Both the position numbers and the translations under genes were made by a program. A DNA stretch of 64,000 bases, taken from positions 5,304,001 through 5,368,000 of the forward strand of contig NZ_CP115913.1 in the NCBI RefSeq assembly GCF_027938815.1. Reading direction: 5' to 3'. Origin of the DNA: Oceanirhabdus sp. W0125-5. GTDB taxonomy: Bacteria; Bacillota; Clostridia; Clostridiales; Clostridiaceae. This document shows, one piece after another, positions 27,411 through 36,425 of the stretch. Within the stretch, counting starts at the first letter, position 1; every line of letters starts with the position of its first letter. The notes under the pieces were generated by a model. It was not told the DNA's origin. It was given only the letters and a program-made list of their open reading frames with translations, and did no database searches.

Positions 27411-28433
27411 TTAAATATTTAAGTAATCCGAAAACTTATTAATAGATAATGTAAATTCAGTAAAATCTCCTACTTCTGATTTAACACTTATCTCATAATT
27501 AAGCTTATTGCACATTTTCTTAACTATATATAATCCCATTCCTGTTGCCTTAGATAAATTCATTCCTGAATCACCAGTATATCCCTTATCAAATACCCTA
27601 TCCAAGCTCTTTTTATCAATACCTACACCATTATCTAAAATTTTAAGATGAATATAATTCTTATCATCTTGAGCGTATATTTTTATATCCCCATTTTCAT
27701 GTGTATATTTGCAGCTATTATTAATCAGCTGCTCTATCATATATCCAAGCCATTTAGAATCTGTAGTTATTTCATAATTTAAATCCTCTAATTCTAGAGT
27801 TATATTTTTATCTATAAATAAATATGAATTCTTTCTAACAATCTTTTTAATTAGTTTTTCTAAATCAACTTGTGCTATTGTAATATCCTCTTCATAACTT
27901 GATGCTCTACTTATGTACAGAACCTGTTCTATATAATACTCAATTTTATTTATCTGTTCTTTTAATCTTTTTGTATCATTAGATGAACAGTTTTCTTCCA
28001 TTCTTTCAAGTACAAGATCACATACTGATACAGGGATCTTAATTTCATGTACCCACTTTGTAATATAATCATTTAATTCACTTAATGACTGCTTGTACTT
28101 TCCAATCTCATTGAATTTCTCATTCTCTTTTAACTCTATAATCGTCCTAATAATTTTAAGGTAATAACTCTCTCCTTTTATATCATATTCAATAATACTT
28201 TCATCATTATTTACCTTTTCTTCAATAAGAGAAACCTCTCCTCTCCACTTAACAAAGCCAATAAGTGAAAATATCATAACAATAATACACACAAGGACGT
28301 TTATATATACTACCTCTTCAATAGCCATATTTAATGGTGCACTTGTTAATAGCACTCCATTTACTACAACCATACTTATTAAAAAACACAATATTGTTAA
28401 TTTATTTATTTTAATATATTCAAAAATCCTCAT
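27411..28433 (-). CDS. intramembrane-sensing histidine kinase, module 2
   Basis: A 340-residue BceS-like kinase. Two helices (about 12-32 and 38-60) with a minimal loop; His in TKWVHEIKIPVS (about 134); ATP-binding boxes INNSCKYTHENGD, DNGVGID and GMGLYIVKKM. It overlaps the response regulator gene by 4 bases. Together they probably control the operator at 26908 and, through the shared motif, the orphan permease gene. Confidence 0.92.
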   Translation of the reverse strand: MRIFEYIKINKLTILCFLISMVVVNGVLLTSAPLNMAIEEVVYINVLVCIIVMIFSLIGFVKWRGEVSLIEEKVNNDESIIEYDIKGESYYLKIIRTIIELKENEKFNEIGKYKQSLSELNDYITKWVHEIKIPVSVCDLVLERMEENCSSNDTKRLKEQINKIEYYIEQVLYISRASSYEEDITIAQVDLEKLIKKIVRKNSYLFIDKNITLELEDLNYEITTDSKWLGYMIEQLINNSCKYTHENGDIKIYAQDDKNYIHLKILDNGVGIDKKSLDRVFDKGYTGDSGMNLSKATGMGLYIVKKMCNKLNYEISVKSEVGDFTEFTLSINKFSDYLNI

Positions 28434-29104
28434 TGAACAACATACCCCAGTCCTTTCTTAGTCTGTATGAACTCATCCAATCCAGCATCCTTTAATTTCC
28501 CTCTTAATCTATTTATATTTACAGTCAATGTATTATCATTTATGAACTGATCATCATCCCATAGGGCTTTCATTATTTTATCTCTTGATATAATTGTTCC
28601 TTTACTTTTTAGAAGAAGTCCTAATATCTTAAGTTCATTCCTTGTAAGCTCTATTTTTTCCTCCTTATACACAAGAGTACCCTCTGAAATATTTAATATT
28701 GCTCCTCTATGTTCAATTGTCTCTTTCATGCTCTCTCCATAAGAGTAACACCTTCTAAGCTGAGCGATTATCTTTGCTACTAAAATATCAATTACAAATG
28801 GCTTGGTTACAAAATCATCCCCACCCATATTAATTGCCATAACAACATCCATATTGGTATCTCTTGATGACATAAATATAATAGGAAGCTTGGACAATTC
28901 TCTAATCTTCCTGCACCAATAGAACCCATCAAAACTTGGAAGATTAATATCCATCAATACCAAGTGGGGTTTCTGTTCTAAGAATTCTTTATCTATCTCT
29001 GAAAAGTTATCAACTCCAAATGCATCGTATCCCCATTTTTTAAGAGATAATATAACCTCTTCACATAAGTTCTTATCATCTTCAACAACTAATATCCTAT
29101 ACAT
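28430..29104 (-). CDS. OmpR-family response regulator, module 2
   Basis: A 224-residue BceR-like regulator. Phospho-acceptor in LVLMDINLPSFDG (about 51), KPFV (about 101), C-terminal winged helix with IELTRNELKIL and TLTVNINRLRGKL. I chose the ATG at 29104, preceded by GGAGGTCGTT. The recognition helix differs from modules 1 and 3 (NRLRGKLKD against TRTKKKL and TRIKNKL), consistent with different operator sequences. Confidence 0.92.
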   Translation of the reverse strand: MYRILVVEDDKNLCEEVILSLKKWGYDAFGVDNFSEIDKEFLEQKPHLVLMDINLPSFDGFYWCRKIRELSKLPIIFMSSRDTNMDVVMAINMGGDDFVTKPFVIDILVAKIIAQLRRCYSYGESMKETIEHRGAILNISEGTLVYKEEKIELTRNELKILGLLLKSKGTIISRDKIMKALWDDDQFINDNTLTVNINRLRGKLKDAGLDEFIQTKKGLGYVVQ

Positions 29105-29185
29105 AACGACCTCCAAATCTCATGTTTGTTACCTTTTTAATTATTATACCTCAAATGTAACTTTTTTTAAATTATACTAAAAACA

Positions 29186-29210
29186 TCAAAGTACCCCAGG
29201 GGTACTTTGA
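29186..29210. promoter_or_regulatory. palindrome upstream of module 3 operon
   Basis: Perfect 12-bp arms TCAAAGTACCCC/GGGGTACTTTGA around a single A, 90 bases before the permease start and inside the divergent gap with the module 2 regulator. Candidate binding site for the module 3 regulator. Confidence 0.5.
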
Positions 29211-29299
29211 AAATTGTAAGTTTATTGTAAGAAAACTTAAAGGCAAATCTATACAAAACTGGATATTCAGATGGTAGAATGGTATTGAGGTGAGAAATT

Positions 29300-31243
29300 A
29301 TGACATTTAATCAAATGGTGTTTAAAATGTTTAAACAGAAATTTTATCTTTATAAAAACTATTATATCTGCAATATACTATCATTGACTATGGTGTTTAT
29401 ATTTTCAACACTTATCTTTAATAGAGAAATTATAAATGAAGAAAAATTAGGTACAACTGTATATGGGTTCTTCATATTGTGTTTTGTAATATCTATTTTA
29501 TTCTCTTTTATATTCACAACAATCTCTCATAAAGATTACATTGGATGGAAGAAAAATGAGACTGGTATATTCAAACTATTAGGTATTGAGAGTCACCACC
29601 TTAAAAATATTTTCTTTACTGAGAATATTATTATATTCACGCTCTCTTTAATTTCGTCTTTATTTATAGGCACACTTTTTTCAAGGCTATTTTTTATATG
29701 TCTTATGAAGTTATTTAATGTGCAATCTATACCATTTAAGGCATCATTGGAACCTTTCCTTGTAGTCATAATTTTATGTGCAGCGCTATTTATATATATA
29801 TCTATATATGATAATCTTTTCATTAATAAAAGAGGTCTTGCTATGCTGAAGAACAATGGTGAGAATTTAGATTTGAAAATTCCTAAAGAACTCATTACTA
29901 AAAGAGCTTTAAATCTCTCTAATTTTAAAACTTCAATTCAACTAGCTCTATCAATTTTTTTATTTGTTCTAGCACATATTGTCTTAATTTCTTGGGAGAA
30001 GTATGGTTCAGGATCTTTAAAAACAATGCTTGTTAGCCTTCTATTAATTTTTTTAGGAATAAACTTCTTCTTAAAAAGCTTCTTTAACTTAGCTTTTGCA
30101 ATAAAAGATAAGCTTAACAAAGTAAAATTTCCTTATTTTTTCATTAAAAATTTTATTATAACTTCTCTTAATAGAAATAGGAAATTGATATATACATTAA
30201 TTGTACTAATTCATTTTGTAGTGTTCTTTTCAACAATAATATTCTTCTATTACAATGAAGTTAATAAGATGATAAATGCTAAATACCCATATGATGTTTC
30301 ACTACATGGCAAAGATGAAAACTATAACTTTCTTAAATCTGCTAAAAATCATAATGTAGATTTTTCAGAAAAGATAACCATAGAAAGTATTTATCTATCT
30401 CAAGAAAGCGAAAATAAGGTGCTTGGAAAATTTAACTTTAATGTTTTCTCAAACAAAACCTATAATAATTTGAGTTCAAGTAATATTAATCTACCAAAAG
30501 GTCAATGTTTAATTGCAAGTAACCCTTACTTCTATAAAGTTAATAAAGATAGACCATCATATCCCCCTGGGGATACAATTGAAGTATTTTTCAATGAACC
30601 TAAAAATGATTACTCCTTTAAGATAATCGATTATGTACCTATTGATATCAATAAATATCTTACTTCAAGTTTTATAATTATAATAAATGATCAAGAATTT
30701 CAGTATTTTAAAAATAATACTCAAATTATAGATTTATACCTTTACAACTTTAAAAACTATGAAGATGGTCTTAAAGTTCATTCATCTTTGAAGTCCGAAT
30801 ATTCTTATGAAGATTTATGGCTATTAAATAATTCCTTCAAAATTATAGAGGATAATCGTGAGAATTCAGCTTACTCTGGTATGGCATTTATGTTTATATT
30901 TGTGATTATTCTATTCTTCATAACTTCAAACACAGCAATTTATTCAAGTTTTTTATCTACTGAAAAACAACTTAGAACTCTATTTTCAAAGCTCATTAAA
31001 CTTGGGATGACACATAAACAATTTAAAAGAATAATAACACATTTGATCTTGTTTATGGTTTCCCTTCCATTTATAATTGGCTCCTTAAGTGGATGTTATT
31101 ATTCCTTAATGTTTCCACCTGAATCCGGCGCTTTATTGGGGATTTTAAAAACCACTGGGTTTATCATAGGTACATTAATAATTATTCAAGGAATCATTAT
31201 TTTCTTATTCAGTAGAAGTTTATATAAGAGGATTATAACTTAG
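29300..31243 (+). CDS. Bce-type ABC permease, module 3
   Basis: A 647-residue BceB-like permease. Signature GWKKNETGIFKLLGIESHHLK after helix 2, extracellular region about 320-520, C-terminal LFSKLIKLGMTHKQFKRI. It is the most divergent of the four permeases here. It is the first gene of a four-gene operon in an unusual order: permease, regulator, kinase, ATPase. RBS GAGGTGAG. The product should sense and remove a cell-wall-active peptide. Confidence 0.9.
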   Translation: MTFNQMVFKMFKQKFYLYKNYYICNILSLTMVFIFSTLIFNREIINEEKLGTTVYGFFILCFVISILFSFIFTTISHKDYIGWKKNETGIFKLLGIESHHLKNIFFTENIIIFTLSLISSLFIGTLFSRLFFICLMKLFNVQSIPFKASLEPFLVVIILCAALFIYISIYDNLFINKRGLAMLKNNGENLDLKIPKELITKRALNLSNFKTSIQLALSIFLFVLAHIVLISWEKYGSGSLKTMLVSLLLIFLGINFFLKSFFNLAFAIKDKLNKVKFPYFFIKNFIITSLNRNRKLIYTLIVLIHFVVFFSTIIFFYYNEVNKMINAKYPYDVSLHGKDENYNFLKSAKNHNVDFSEKITIESIYLSQESENKVLGKFNFNVFSNKTYNNLSSSNINLPKGQCLIASNPYFYKVNKDRPSYPPGDTIEVFFNEPKNDYSFKIIDYVPIDINKYLTSSFIIIINDQEFQYFKNNTQIIDLYLYNFKNYEDGLKVHSSLKSEYSYEDLWLLNNSFKIIEDNRENSAYSGMAFMFIFVIILFFITSNTAIYSSFLSTEKQLRTLFSKLIKLGMTHKQFKRIITHLILFMVSLPFIIGSLSGCYYSLMFPPESGALLGILKTTGFIIGTLIIIQGIIIFLFSRSLYKRIIT

Positions 31244-31254
31244 GAGGGATGACA

Positions 31255-31968
31255 TTGTACAAGATTCTTATCATAGAAGATGATATAAATATACGTTCAA
31301 TAATAAAACAACATCTTGAGAAATATGGGTATTCAGTTCATATCTTCTCAGATTTTAATAATAATCTTTCACCAATTTTAAAAATTATAAGTGAAGATAA
31401 TTTTAGCCTTATAATACTTGATATAAATCTGCCATATATGGATGGTTTCCATGTGTGCAAGTTAATACGTGAAAATCATTCAACTCCAATACTCATGTTA
31501 TCTGCCCGAGATAGTACAATGGATCAGATACATGGATTGCATATTGGTGCTGATGATTATATGACCAAGCCATTTTCCTTGGATCATTTAACCATGAAAA
31601 TCAACGCCCTTTTACGAAGAAGCTATGGGGATTATTCTCAAAAAAGAACTCATATGAATGATACAGTTATCCTTAATGAGAAAACCTATTCACTTATTTA
31701 CGGTGGCAATGAAGTTGAATTCACTAAGACAGAGTTTGGATTAATGGAAATTCTATATAATAACCATGGTGAGATTGTAACGCGAAATGAACTCATCGAA
31801 GCATTATGGGAATCTGGAATGTTCATAGAAGATAATACCCTAACTGTTAATATAACAAGAATTAAAAACAAATTAAAAACTGTAGGGTTAAATGATATTA
31901 TAAAAACTAAACGTGGAATAGGATACATGATACTATTTAAGAAAAGTGGTGATGTGGATGGAAACTAG
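31255..31968 (+). CDS. OmpR-family response regulator, module 3
   Basis: A 237-residue regulator. Phospho-acceptor in LIILDINLPYMDG, KPFS, C-terminal VEFTKTEFGLMEIL and TLTVNITRIKNKL. I chose TTG at 31255 (GGAGGG seven bases upstream), since the ATG at 31249 touches the binding site. The gene follows the permease closely and overlaps the kinase start. Confidence 0.92.
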   Translation: MYKILIIEDDINIRSIIKQHLEKYGYSVHIFSDFNNNLSPILKIISEDNFSLIILDINLPYMDGFHVCKLIRENHSTPILMLSARDSTMDQIHGLHIGADDYMTKPFSLDHLTMKINALLRRSYGDYSQKRTHMNDTVILNEKTYSLIYGGNEVEFTKTEFGLMEILYNNHGEIVTRNELIEALWESGMFIEDNTLTVNITRIKNKLKTVGLNDIIKTKRGIGYMILFKKSGDVDGN

Positions 31969-33034
31969 TTCAAAATATACTAAAAGGAAGTTATTATCTA
32001 ATATTATCTCTGATATGAAGTGGATTTCTATTTTCTATATACTTAACTTCATATCATTATACTCTTTTTTCAAAATAACAACTGGTTCAACTGTTGAGCT
32101 TGTATACCCATTACTTATATCCTTATTCTTTTACCTACTAATATTTATTATGAGATACTTTCAACATCTTAAAGTTATATCATATATTTTCTCTAATTTT
32201 AATCAGGGTTTTATAAGAACTATAAATGATTCTTCTTTGAGTTTATTAATTAGGGATGAGATAAATCGAATACGTAACCTATCACTAAAAGATATTAACA
32301 CTTTAAAGAAAACACAACAGGATCATAACAAACTTGTATCCTCCTGGGCACATAATATGAAAACACCCTTAACAGTAATTAACCTAACCTTACAGAAACT
32401 ATCAAAACAATATCAAGGTCATGATGCAACAACACTTATCCCTACCCTAAAAGATGAGACTTGGAAACTTGAACATAGTTTACAATCATTAATTCACATG
32501 TTTAAACTACAAGATTTTTCACTAGATTTTATACCTGAGGATGTTGACTTAAATGAAAGTGTACTTAAAGTTATTAGTTCCTTCAAACACAGTTTTCTCC
32601 TTTCTGGAGTAAAACCTATAATAAATATGAATGGAACATCCCCCAATGTAATCACCGATAAAAAATGGAATGAGTTTATTATTAGTCAACTGATATCAAA
32701 TGCTGTTAAATACACTTCATTATCCAGTGGGGAAAAGAAAGTGATTATTGATATAACTAATCATGAAAAGGGATTACTCCTTATAATTAAAGATACTGGA
32801 ATAGGAATTCCCCCTGAGGATATTCCTAGAATATACGATGCTTATTTTACTGGGACTAATGGACGTAGAATCCCATCTTCCACTGGTATAGGATTATTTA
32901 TGGTAAAAAAAATATGTGATAAATTAGATTTTAAAATAACATTAGATTCTGAACTAAAAAAAGGAACCCAAATATCAATTTTGTATAAAAGGAGATCAAA
33001 ATATGGAGATACTAACAGCCAAAGAACTGAGTAA
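31958..33034 (+). CDS. intramembrane-sensing histidine kinase, module 3
   Basis: A 358-residue BceS-like kinase: two helices (about 25-45 and 50-70) without an extracellular domain, His in SSWAHNMKTPLTV, boxes ISNAVKYTS, KDTGIGIP and GIGLFMVKKI. The ATG at 31958 lies inside the regulator gene and has GGTGATG upstream. Its end overlaps the ATPase start by 32 bases, so the operon is tightly coupled. Confidence 0.92.
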   Translation: METSSKYTKRKLLSNIISDMKWISIFYILNFISLYSFFKITTGSTVELVYPLLISLFFYLLIFIMRYFQHLKVISYIFSNFNQGFIRTINDSSLSLLIRDEINRIRNLSLKDINTLKKTQQDHNKLVSSWAHNMKTPLTVINLTLQKLSKQYQGHDATTLIPTLKDETWKLEHSLQSLIHMFKLQDFSLDFIPEDVDLNESVLKVISSFKHSFLLSGVKPIINMNGTSPNVITDKKWNEFIISQLISNAVKYTSLSSGEKKVIIDITNHEKGLLLIIKDTGIGIPPEDIPRIYDAYFTGTNGRRIPSSTGIGLFMVKKICDKLDFKITLDSELKKGTQISILYKRRSKYGDTNSQRTE

Positions 33035-33746
33035 GATTTATACAGGTAGAACTAAAACTAGTTCTACTACAGCACTATGTTCAATTTCCCTCTCAGTCTT
33101 CAGTGGAGAATTCATAAGTATAATGGGCCCATCTGGCAGTGGTAAAACAACCCTCCTAAATATTCTTAGTGGGATGCTTCCTCCTGATTGTGGTTCTGTT
33201 ATATTAGATGGCATAGAAATCACCAGCTTATCAACTGAATCCCTTCCAGCTTTCAGACGTGAAAAAATAGGCTTTGTGTTTCAAGATTTTAATCTAATAG
33301 ATTCACTTACAGTTGAGGAGAATATTCAGGTTCCTCTAGTCTTAAATGGTGAATCTAAAGAATTTATTATCCAAAAGACTGATGAAATTGTATCACTGAT
33401 GTCTTTTAAAGACTTAATAAATAAATATCCTGATGAACTCTCAGGTGGACAAAAACAGAGAGTAGCGATTGGTAGAGCAATGATTGGAGATCCTAATATA
33501 CTATTTTGCGATGAACCAACTGGAAACTTAGATTCTAAATCAACGGAAATAATAATGGATATCCTGACTAAACTTAATAAAGAAAATAAGAAAACAATTC
33601 TTCTAGTAACCCATGATCCTTTCACTGCAAGTTACAGTGATAAGGTTATTTTTCTAAAGGATGGTTCCATTAATTCATACTTGATAAATTGTGGAGATAG
33701 GAAAAACTTTTATAATAATATACTGTCATCACTTGAAGTTATATAA
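33003..33746 (+). CDS. Bce-type ABC ATPase, module 3
   Basis: A 247-residue BceA-like ATPase: Walker A GPSGSGKTTL, signature LSGGQKQR, Walker B ILFCDEPTGNLDSKS (Cys in a usually hydrophobic position), switch VTHDPFTAS, tail CGDRKNFYNNIL. It is the last gene of the operon, followed by a terminator. It partners the permease at 29300. Confidence 0.92.
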   Translation: MEILTAKELSKIYTGRTKTSSTTALCSISLSVFSGEFISIMGPSGSGKTTLLNILSGMLPPDCGSVILDGIEITSLSTESLPAFRREKIGFVFQDFNLIDSLTVEENIQVPLVLNGESKEFIIQKTDEIVSLMSFKDLINKYPDELSGGQKQRVAIGRAMIGDPNILFCDEPTGNLDSKSTEIIMDILTKLNKENKKTILLVTHDPFTASYSDKVIFLKDGSINSYLINCGDRKNFYNNILSSLEVI

Positions 33747-33772
33747 TTCACACCTAGAATAATTAAAATCAA

Positions 33773-33809
33773 AAGAGGTCAAGCTAATAATCAAGCTTGA
33801 CTTCCTCTT
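33773..33809 (+). terminator. terminator of the module 3 operon
   Basis: Two stacked stems, AAGAGG/CCTCTT and TCAAGC/GCTTGA with a CTT bulge, then TTATTATAT. Confidence 0.7.
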
Positions 33810-33838
33810 ATTATATACATATTAGAAATTTCAACAAT

Positions 33839-34057
33839 TTGTCCACACCACTTGTGTGAATTGTCTGACTTTTTCGAAAGTTTTCCACAGCTTTTCCCCA
33901 ACCCCATAAACTCATGCTGAAAGTTTTCCACAATTTCTTCACTAATTTTCAGACTTTTTTGAATATTTTCCACAATCATTTTAGAATTTTCATGATTTTT
34001 CAGAAAGTTTTCCACACCCCTGTTTATTTCCTTTATATATGTATTTTTTTGTCCACT
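33839..34057. repeat. phased array of DnaA-box-like sites
   Basis: TTTTCCACA at 33881, 33924, 33966 and 34008, with TTGTCCACA at 33839 and TTGTCCACT at 34049. All six are in the same orientation, with start-to-start spacing of 42, 43, 42, 42 and 41 bases. Each differs by one base (the last by two) from the classical DnaA box TTATCCACA. On the minus strand the core extends to TGTGGAAAACTTTC in three units. A 75-codon minus-strand frame runs through the array but is repetitive and lacks a convincing start. Confidence 0.75.
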
Positions 34058-34069
34058 TATAACAATAAA

Positions 34070-34110
34070 GAGAACTACCCCAGGGGTAAATCCCCTTGGG
34101 GTAGTTCTTT
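34070..34110 (-). terminator. terminator of the 34132 gene
   Basis: AGAACTACCCC pairs with GGGGTAGTTCT, and the inner AGGGG pairs with CCCCT, giving a nearly continuous strong stem just past the stop codon. Confidence 0.75.
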
Positions 34111-34131
34111 AACTTTTTCCGCTTAATCTAT

Positions 34132-34758
34132 TTAATGAGAAAAACCAAATCGTCCAATATCCTCAAAAATTTCTTTATTTATGACAAGAACCTCTGCATG
34201 TAGTATCTCCTTTATGCTGTCATGTTTCTCATTTTTATATTGAATCTCAACTAAAATTTTCACATTTTCGTGATACGTTTTTACATCATTTTTAGAGAAA
34301 TTAGACATCCACCTTTGTATCTCATATATCCACTGTCCTTCTTCATTCTCAGTAAATATTGAAGTCCCACCTAAATTATTAACACTATAGCTGTCACCAC
34401 ATAAATCTTCCTCCATATGTGGCTCTTCACTTTTTACTGTTATCCTTGGGAAAAAGAATGTCATATTATCAAGTTCTTCCTTACTACCTAAGAACTCAAT
34501 TGTTCCCGTTCCAGTAATTTTATATTGATCAAAGTTAAATACTTTAAAATTGTTTAATCTCCAATGCTCACTTTCTCCATTAATGATTACAATTTCTTGA
34601 AGCTCACCAATATCAACTTTATGTGTTTGAAGTTTCTCCATGCTATCTATTGTATAACCTGCTTCATTTCTATCAATAACATTAAACAAAAGAATACCTA
34701 ATGTTAATACTATTAATATCATTATACAAATCAAAGCATACTTTAAAATTTTTCTCAT
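34132..34758 (-). CDS. membrane-anchored extracytoplasmic protein, unknown
   Basis: A 208-residue protein with one N-terminal helix (ALICIMILIVLTLGILLF, about 8-26) that serves as anchor or uncleaved signal. The rest is predicted extracellular and beta-rich, with no known motif. RBS ACGGAGGAATT. It is downstream of, and codirectional with, the AtoE transporter gene (27-base gap), so it may be co-transcribed. Confidence 0.6.
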   Translation of the reverse strand: MRKILKYALICIMILIVLTLGILLFNVIDRNEAGYTIDSMEKLQTHKVDIGELQEIVIINGESEHWRLNNFKVFNFDQYKITGTGTIEFLGSKEELDNMTFFFPRITVKSEEPHMEEDLCGDSYSVNNLGGTSIFTENEEGQWIYEIQRWMSNFSKNDVKTYHENVKILVEIQYKNEKHDSIKEILHAEVLVINKEIFEDIGRFGFSH

Positions 34759-34785
34759 AATTCCTCCGTAACTCTATTAACTTTC

Positions 34786-36132
34786 CTAGAATATAGTCAA
34801 TAGTACTGAGATGATAACACCAGAGTAAATAAGGTCAACTATACAATACCCCATTACATCTTTAGCTCCAAGCTTTGCTATTCCTAGTGCTGGTAATGCC
34901 CAGAATGGTTGAATCATGTTAGTCCATGCATCTCCCCATGCTATTGCCATTGCAGCTTTTGCTGTAGGTACTCCTAAATCAGCAGCGGCTGGCATTATAA
35001 TAGGTGCTTGAACTGCCCATTGTCCTCCACCTGAAGGTACGAAGAAGTTAACAATTCCTGCACTTAAGAATGTAAAGAATGGGAATGACTTAACTGTTGA
35101 AATATTAACGAAGAAGTTTGACATTTGTCCAGCTAATGATAATCCTCCAGCTGCTGCTCCAGTCATCATACCCATAATTCCACCGTAGAATGGGAACTGA
35201 AGTATAATTCCTGCTGTACCTTTGGCAGCTTCCTGTACTGCATTAAGGAATCTTCTTGGATTACCGTGTAATATAATTGCTGTGAATAAGAAGATAAAGT
35301 TAACTATATTTAGATTAAGTAAAAATCCATTGTCTTTAAAGTACATTATTATATATATATATCCTAAAACACCTACTAAAATTGAAACTATACTGCTGTT
35401 CTCAATTCTATTCGCTGGTGTTCTTTCAAGCTCTGCCGCACTCTCATCAACATCTTTAAGAAGTGATGGATCAATTGTAAATGTATCATCCTTCTTAGGA
35501 TGCATAGCTCTATTTACAAGTGGTAATGTAATAACCAAAATACCTACTATTAAAAGGTTAAATGGTGAGAAAATTGTTGCTGAAGTTGCTACTGCCTCTG
35601 TAACAGAACCATTAGTAGCAGTTGCTAATCCCTCTCCACCAGATGCTAACTTCAATGGAATTGATCCTGAGATACCTGCATGCCATACTAAAAATCCTGA
35701 ATAAGCTGATGCAATCAGTAATCTATAATCCACTCCACGAACTTCTTTTGCAAGTTCTCTTGCGAATATAGCTCCTATAACAAGTCCAAATCCCCAGTTT
35801 ACCCAACAAGCTAGTGTTGAAACAAGAGTAACTATCATTATTGCTCTTGTAGGTGTCTTTGCAATTCTAGCTAACGCTCTTAGTCCTTTCTTAAATACCT
35901 TAGCACTTGCCATAGTATGTCCAGTAACAAGTACTAATGCCATTTGCATTGAGAATGCTAATAAGCTCCAGAATCCCTTACTCCAATGCCCTACCATTGC
36001 CAATAGCCCTTGTCCAGTAAATATTATACCAGAAATAAGAACAATAAAAGTAAGTATTACAGCAAAAAGGAATGGGTCCGGTAACCATCTTTGAACTAGA
36101 TTAACACATCCTTTAGTAAACTTTTTAAACAT
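34786..36132 (-). CDS. short-chain fatty acid transporter, AtoE family
   Basis: A 448-residue integral membrane protein with about ten to twelve helices. It has the AtoE-type start (LVQRWLPDPFLFAVILTF), WVNWGFGLVIGAIFAREL, the GISGSIPL loop, and a FFVPSGGGQWAVQAPI motif near residue 365 that is highly conserved in the family. Members import short-chain fatty acids such as butyrate or acetoacetate. RBS AAGGGGGAG. No thiolase or CoA-transferase genes are adjacent. Confidence 0.93.
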   Translation of the reverse strand: MFKKFTKGCVNLVQRWLPDPFLFAVILTFIVLISGIIFTGQGLLAMVGHWSKGFWSLLAFSMQMALVLVTGHTMASAKVFKKGLRALARIAKTPTRAIMIVTLVSTLACWVNWGFGLVIGAIFARELAKEVRGVDYRLLIASAYSGFLVWHAGISGSIPLKLASGGEGLATATNGSVTEAVATSATIFSPFNLLIVGILVITLPLVNRAMHPKKDDTFTIDPSLLKDVDESAAELERTPANRIENSSIVSILVGVLGYIYIIMYFKDNGFLLNLNIVNFIFLFTAIILHGNPRRFLNAVQEAAKGTAGIILQFPFYGGIMGMMTGAAAGGLSLAGQMSNFFVNISTVKSFPFFTFLSAGIVNFFVPSGGGQWAVQAPIIMPAAADLGVPTAKAAMAIAWGDAWTNMIQPFWALPALGIAKLGAKDVMGYCIVDLIYSGVIISVLLTIF

Positions 36133-36425
36133 GTGTATCTCCCCCTTATTATATTTTCACCCACATTATACCCTTATTTACTTTTTTTATCAATACTCCT
36201 AGTTAAAGTATTAAAAGTTAATTTATTTTACATATTCCACTTTTACCATTTTACATATAACATTTTTACTACATTCCATATTTATTAATCACATATTTTC
36301 ACATAATCTTACCATAATTATTCTAAATTTGATTATTATAATAAACTCATAGACAAGACACAATAAACTTACAAAACAGAAAACAATAACAAAAAATAAA
36401 ACAAATTTTCTAGGAGGAATTAATT

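Noticed and set aside
33791..34015. 75-codon minus-strand frame through the DnaA-box-like array
   Set aside because: Its 14-residue periodicity simply mirrors the 42-base repeat. No ribosome binding site precedes its first codons, and it overlaps the module 3 terminator.
33839..34057. CRISPR array
   Set aside because: Repeats are only about 9-14 conserved bases, the intervening sequence is loosely similar rather than unique, and no cas genes are present.
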